A DNA stretch of 64,000 nucleotides from Stenotrophomonas rhizophila (GTDB lineage: Bacteria > Pseudomonadota > Gammaproteobacteria > Xanthomonadales > Xanthomonadaceae). The notes below the pieces were generated by a model that was not told the origin of the DNA, made no database searches, and saw nothing but the letters and a program-made list of their open reading frames with translations. Where the stretch lies: contig NZ_RJKV01000001.1 of the NCBI RefSeq assembly GCF_003751305.1, forward strand, positions 1,531,586-1,595,585, in the 5' to 3' direction. The translations under genes were made by a program, and so were the position numbers. This document shows positions 62,033 to 64,000 of this stretch, in pieces (position 1 is the first letter of the stretch; each line of letters begins with the position of its first letter).

Positions 62033-62667
62033 ACGAACTCCCGCAGGTAGACGAAGGTGAACACACAGATCCAGATCAGATCCAGGAAGTGCCAGAACAG
62101 GCTCAGGCAGGCCAGGCGGCGACGCACGATGCCGTCCAGGCCGAACTTGAGCACCTGGTGGATCATGATCGCCAGCCACAGCAGGCCGAAGGTGACGTGC
62201 AGCCCGTGGGTGGCCACCAGCGTGAAGTACGCCGACAGATACGCACTCACGTCCGGGGTGGCGCCTTCATGGATCAGCTCGGCGAACTCATACAGTTCCA
62301 TGCCGATGAAGACCGCACCGAGCACACCGGTCAGGGCCAGCCAGCCCACTACCTGGTTGCGCTTGCCGGCCTGCATGCCGAGCATCGCCAGGCCAAAGGT
62401 GAAGCTGCTGAGCAGCAGCACCACCGTTTCGGAGAGCACGAAGCCAAGCTTGAACAGTTCCTTGCCACTGGGGCCATCGGCCGTCCCGTTGAGCAGCACG
62501 CCGAAGGTGGCGAACAGCACCGCGAAGATCAGGCAGTCACCCATCAGGTACATCCAGAACCCGACGACGGTCTTGTTGCCGTCGTCGTGGTGCTCATGGG
62601 CGTGGTCGTGATGACCAGCCGCGAGCTGCCCGTGCTGCGTGGCAGCGGTCAGGGTATCGCCGCTCAT
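62029..62667 (-). CDS. cyoC: Cytochrome bo ubiquinol oxidase, subunit III
   Basis: 212 aa, five spans, with [38 protein letters not shown] and [18 protein letters not shown] as in CyoC. The cytoplasmic N-terminus has an extra His-rich stretch ([12 protein letters not shown]), which could bind metal. ATGA overlap with cyoB. Confidence 0.94.
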   Translation of the reverse strand: MSGDTLTAATQHGQLAAGHHDHAHEHHDDGNKTVVGFWMYLMGDCLIFAVLFATFGVLLNGTADGPSGKELFKLGFVLSETVVLLLSSFTFGLAMLGMQAGKRNQVVGWLALTGVLGAVFIGMELYEFAELIHEGATPDVSAYLSAYFTLVATHGLHVTFGLLWLAIMIHQVLKFGLDGIVRRRLACLSLFWHFLDLIWICVFTFVYLREFV

Positions 62668-64000
62668 GCCTTGGCTCCTTCCATCTGCGCGACGTGCGCG
62701 TCTTCGATGCGCTTCACCTCGGCGGCGGGCACGTAGTAGTCCACATCACGGTCATACGAGCGCAGCACGAAGGTCGCGATCACACCGATCAGGCCAATGC
62801 CGGCCAGCACCCACATGTGCCAGACCAGGGCGAAGCACAGCACCAGGCTGAACACCGAGATCACCACACCCGACGCGGTATTGCGCGGCATGTGGATGTC
62901 TTCGTAGGTGTCCTGGCACTGCCAGGCACGGCCGTGCTGCTTGTCGTCCCAATGCTGCTCCAGCGAGGTGATCGCCGGCAGCGTGGCGAAGTTGTAGAAC
63001 GGCGGCGGCGAGGACGTGGCCCACTCCAGGCTGCGCGCATTCCACGGGTCGCCGGTGAGATCCATGTTGGCCTTGCGGTCACGCACGCTGACGTAGAACT
63101 GGATGAACATCGCGGCGATACCCGCGGCGATCACCAGCGCACCGATGGCCGCCACGATCAGCCACGGCTGGTAGCCCTCCACGCCGTAGTGGTTCATGCG
63201 GCGGGTCATGCCCTTGAAGCCCAGCACGTACAGCGGCATGAAGGCCAGATAGAAGCCGACCAGCCAGCACCAGAACGAGATCTTGCCCCAGCGCTCGTTG
63301 AGGGTGAAGCCAAAGGCCTTCGGGAACCAGAAGCTGATGCCGGCCAGGCAACCGAACACCACGCCGCCGATGATCACGTTATGGAAGTGCGCGATCAGGA
63401 ACAGGCTGTTGTGCAGCACGAAATCCGCACCCGGGATCGCCAGCATCACGCCGGTCATGCCGCCCAGCGCGAAGGTGACCATGAAGCCGATCGTCCACAA
63501 CGTCGAGGAGTGGTAGCGGATCCGCCCGCGGTACATGGTGAACAGCCAGTTGAACAGCTTCACCCCGGTGGGGATCGAGATGATGGAGGTCATGATGCCG
63601 AAGAAGGCATTGACGTTCGCACCCGAGCCCATGGTGAAGAAGTGGTGCAGCCACACGAAGAACGACAGGATGCCGATCGACGACGTTGCATAGACCATCG
63701 AGCGGTAGCCGAACAGCGGCTTGCCCGAGAACGTGGCGATGATCTCCGAGAACGCACCGAAGCACGGCAGGATCAGCACGTAGACTTCCGGGTGGCCCCA
63801 GATCCAGATCAGGTTGACGTACATCATGGCGTTGCCGCCGGCGTCATTGGTGAAGAAGTGCATGCCGAAGTAACGGTCCATGCTCAGCAGCAACAAGGTC
63901 GCGGTCAGCACCGGGAAGATCGCCACGATCAGGATGTTGGTGATCAATGCGGTCCAGGTGAACACCGGCATCTTCATCAGGTCCATGCCCGGCGCACGCA
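62664..64000 (-). CDS. cyoB: Cytochrome bo ubiquinol oxidase, subunit I (5' part outside window)
   Basis: At least 440 codons of a protein of about 660. Heme-copper core residues in view: HPEVYVLIL (CuB His and the cross-linked Tyr), LHHFF (two CuB His) and AHFHNV (heme ligands). Receives electrons from ubiquinol and pumps protons. The frame continues past the right edge; cyoA and the start are beyond it. cyoE is not in the part of the operon seen here, where two copper chaperones follow cyoD. Confidence 0.95.
   Translation of the reverse strand, partial: RAPGMDLMKMPVFTWTALITNILIVAIFPVLTATLLLLSMDRYFGMHFFTNDAGGNAMMYVNLIWIWGHPEVYVLILPCFGAFSEIIATFSGKPLFGYRSMVYATSSIGILSFFVWLHHFFTMGSGANVNAFFGIMTSIISIPTGVKLFNWLFTMYRGRIRYHSSTLWTIGFMVTFALGGMTGVMLAIPGADFVLHNSLFLIAHFHNVIIGGVVFGCLAGISFWFPKAFGFTLNERWGKISFWCWLVGFYLAFMPLYVLGFKGMTRRMNHYGVEGYQPWLIVAAIGALVIAAGIAAMFIQFYVSVRDRKANMDLTGDPWNARSLEWATSSPPPFYNFATLPAITSLEQHWDDKQHGRAWQCQDTYEDIHMPRNTASGVVISVFSLVLCFALVWHMWVLAGIGLIGVIATFVLRSYDRDVDYYVPAAEVKRIEDAHVAQMEGAKA

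Overview
The window is GC-rich, gene-dense and has no rRNA, tRNA, integrase or transposase. It looks like chromosome of a Xanthomonadaceae bacterium, most probably Stenotrophomonas. Three things point there: the catecholate siderophore order entS-C-E-B-B'-F-A with EntB split in two; GTAG hairpin repeats (SMAG type) between genes; and TonB/Oar-like receptors, alpha-fimbriae and many LysR regulators on a high-GC background. The genus is inferred from content, not from a marker gene.

Layout. 1-6120: tail of a malonate decarboxylase operon (mdcD, cut by the window edge, then mdcE, G, B, H), a MatC-like malonate transporter and a GntR/FCD regulator. 6142-12272: a small unknown gene, a CSS-EAL cyclic-di-GMP phosphodiesterase, a divergent EvgS/BvgS-like hybrid kinase with an HPt domain, and a DUF389 membrane protein. 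12664-13149: a GNAT acetyltransferase. 13234-24075, all on the minus strand: an adhesion cluster of alpha-fimbriae (pilin, usher, tip adhesin, chaperone), a 1552-residue trimeric autotransporter, a single-pass membrane protein and a coupled 31-codon ORF. An orphan RcsB/EvgA-like response regulator follows at 24371-25003.

25337-34938 (minus): the siderophore operon, almost every gene coupled by start/stop overlap, with a Fur-like box upstream. Divergent from it at 35408-39776 is nrdA-nrdB-flavodoxin-thioredoxin, preceded by a sigma70-type promoter overlapped by two NrdR-like boxes 32 bp apart. 39826-42873: Oar-like TonB-dependent receptor. 43161-50105: metabolic and efflux genes with regulators (SDR/LysR pair, DeoR-MFS-PEP mutase family, mdtJI/LysR pair). 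50227-52770: a pertactin-like autotransporter. 53166-58256: M14 peptidase, NAD(P)-binding protein, cupin, LysR, medium-chain oxidoreductase and a TspO-like membrane protein. 58367-60632: an NRAMP manganese transporter that may be leaderless and a methyltransferase behind a MerR-type operator. 60676-64000 (minus): cyoB (cut by the edge), cyoC, cyoD and two copper chaperones (PCuAC, SCO), all overlapping.

How the parts may work together. The most interesting inference is a Bordetella Bvg-like arrangement: EAL protein, EvgS/BvgS-like hybrid kinase, an adhesin cluster, and an orphan NarL-family regulator without its own kinase, all within 18 kb. Metal handling recurs: Fur-like control of the siderophore, a manganese importer, and copper chaperones built into the quinol oxidase operon. 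Start codons were chosen from Shine-Dalgarno motifs, stop/start overlaps and family N-termini; function calls rest on reading motifs, not on database searches.
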